Shown: piece by piece, positions 63,069 through 64,000 of the stretch | How positions within the stretch are numbered: the stretch's first letter is position 1 | How the letters are laid out: every line of letters starts with the position of its first letter | NCBI GenBank assembly: GCA_963667425.1 | Contig: OY763407.1 | Coordinates: forward strand, 310,001-374,000 | Origin: G963667425 sp963667425 [NCBI: bacterium] | GTDB taxonomy: Bacteria; UBP6; UBA1177 | Length of the DNA stretch: 64,000 nt | Reading direction: 5' to 3' | Notes under the pieces: model-generated | What the model was told of the DNA's origin: nothing | What the model saw: only the letters and a program-made list of their open reading frames with translations | Database searches by the model: none | Made by a program: the position numbers and the translations under genes

Positions 63069-64000
63069 GTGAGAAAGTTGATGCTTTTTTTAGTGTTTTT
63101 ACTGCCGTTTTTTTTAATAAATTCGGCTGAACACGATCTTTATATGCGCAACACCGTTTCCCCAAATGTTATGTTTATGATTGACGTTTCAGGTTCAATG
63201 GCTCTGTCTGTTTGTGATGTTGGAGAACATGGCGCTTGTGGTGCCAGTGTTTACTATGGTTCAACTGGTGCTTCATGTACATGTACTATGGGTGGCATCA
63301 CATACACTGGTACATATAAAACAAGAATCGATTATATGCGTAATGCAATGTCAGTTGTTTTTAATTCCCTTATTCCTTACGGTATAAAAGCAAACGTGGG
63401 CTATTTCCCGGCAGCTAATGCAAAGGGAACAGGCTGGTTTTGGGCTGGGAAAAAATGGTATGGTGCCAGATTTATGAGTGAAGATTTTATAAAGCTTACA
63501 AATGATTCTGTTTATCAGTTTGTTGGTGTGAATTCTTCAGGTGGATATCTTAATTCCAGTGATCTTGATCCTCATGGAACAACTCCATCCGGAGACGCAC
63601 TTATAAAAGCGTATGATTATCTTTATAATAATAACGATGAGCTTTTGTCATGCAGGCAAAATATTCTTATTCTGATTACCGATGGTGTTCCGGTTGAGGA
63701 TAATCCTTCAAAATATATATGGCGTTTTGGTTCCGATTCTGATCACAACATGGCTCCTAGAACTTCCGGTAGTGGTGAGGTTAGAGATAGTAACTTTTTT
63801 GGTCTTTTTGGAAGTACAAAAATTTGTGATTCCGGCTGTAATGCAACAGATCCGTGCCTTTGTCCAGGTTATAGAAACAGCCTTCTTTCAAGAAGTGAAC
63901 TGAAATTTGATTGGGATTTTCACCTCATATTTCCTGCTATAGCGTGTTTGAGTTGGTACTATTCTCCTGGTTGTAAAAATGATCCACTTTCTCCTTGTAG
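63069..64000 (+). CDS. Exported von Willebrand factor A-domain protein, PilY1-like (3' end outside window)
   Basis: I translated this open frame by hand. About 310 residues are visible and it runs off the window. The start is GTG at 63069, with a signal peptide of about 19 residues. The metal-ion site DVSGS (residues 39-43) in 'NVMFMIDVSGSM' and 'ILITDGVPVED' mark a vWA domain. Several Cys lie in the domain and after it ('CDSGCNATDPCLC'). The N-terminal pattern 'SPNVMFMIDVSGSM' right after the signal peptide is that of PilY1-type pilus tip adhesins. The C-terminal beta-propeller that would prove this is outside. The prepilin peptidase at 14177 supports the pilus reading. Confidence 0.75.
   Translation, partial: MRKLMLFLVFLLPFFLINSAEHDLYMRNTVSPNVMFMIDVSGSMALSVCDVGEHGACGASVYYGSTGASCTCTMGGITYTGTYKTRIDYMRNAMSVVFNSLIPYGIKANVGYFPAANAKGTGWFWAGKKWYGARFMSEDFIKLTNDSVYQFVGVNSSGGYLNSSDLDPHGTTPSGDALIKAYDYLYNNNDELLSCRQNILILITDGVPVEDNPSKYIWRFGSDSDHNMAPRTSGSGEVRDSNFFGLFGSTKICDSGCNATDPCLCPGYRNSLLSRSELKFDWDFHLIFPAIACLSWYYSPGCKNDPLSPC

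Noticed and set aside
63181-63903. Short frames inside the vWA gene (63181-63387, 63682-63903)
   Set aside because: They are in other frames of the strongly supported vWA coding region that runs open to the window end.
1-64000. tRNA, rRNA, CRISPR arrays, insertion sequences, prophage or toxin-antitoxin genes
   Set aside because: I looked for clover-leaf termini, regular short repeats, transposase or integrase motifs and phage genes and found none that hold up.

Overview
The window is AT-rich DNA from a diderm, flagellated bacterium. Gram-negative traits are clear: a BamD-type lipoprotein, an outer-membrane beta-barrel protein, PBP1A and MurJ, and about ten lipobox lipoproteins. Several families point to a deltaproteobacterial or Myxococcota-like lineage: an AgmX/PglI C-terminal domain lipoprotein, Cys-rich lipoproteins with the C-x-GK-x-CG-x-(D/N)-GCGG-x-CG-x-C signature behind Asp-rich linkers, an FHA-TM-TPR protein, a DUF4416 protein and a sigma-54 GAF regulator. 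The low GC is unlike classical myxobacteria, so the lineage call is an inference from gene content only. No tRNA, rRNA, CRISPR array, insertion sequence or prophage was seen.

Layout. 1-2023: flagellar operon fliL-fliM-fliN (minus) behind a good sigma-54 promoter match. 2098-7048: FHA/TPR protein, lepB and lepA (minus). 7049-12874: plus-strand galU, an IHF/HU protein, a JAMM-DinG helicase fusion and a secreted alpha/beta hydrolase. 12877-16113: operon bamD, NTF2-like lipoprotein, prepilin peptidase, photolyase (minus). 16217-16310: possible structured RNA. 16399-17892: POT-type transporter. 17896-20951: cheW, zinc-ribbon membrane protein and sigma-54 activator (minus). 20976-32134: long minus operon with an unknown protein, guaA, a giant TPR protein, a TsaC/YciO protein, a lipoprotein and ftsK. 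32216-33112: prohibitin-like protein. 33268-38751: GYF_2 protein and three WG-repeat exported proteins, two of them close duplicates. 38752-39067: gene-poor, with 41-nt degenerate repeats. 39068-44610: five-gene operon cyclophilin, queD, rppH, PBP1A, murJ (minus). 44737-61268: mostly plus-strand envelope and surface genes (barrel protein, lipoprotein, 2028-residue alpha-2-macroglobulin, Cys-rich lipoproteins) with lpd and a small minus operon. 61257-62671: FabD-like acyltransferase (minus) and Hsp20 (plus). 63069-64000: start of a PilY1-like vWA protein cut by the window edge.

How the parts fit. The content is a housekeeping core (translation, cell wall, nucleotide and tRNA modification, chromosome segregation) interleaved with motility and chemotaxis genes and many exported proteins. 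The prepilin peptidase and vWA protein suggest type IV pili elsewhere in the genome. The sigma-54 activator beside cheW and the sigma-54 promoter before fliL suggest sigma-54 control of motility, which is an inference. The items most worth following are the JAMM-DinG fusion, the WG-repeat cluster, the three-way-junction element at 16217-16310 and the repeat-bearing lipoproteins. None is proven to be a new system from sequence alone.
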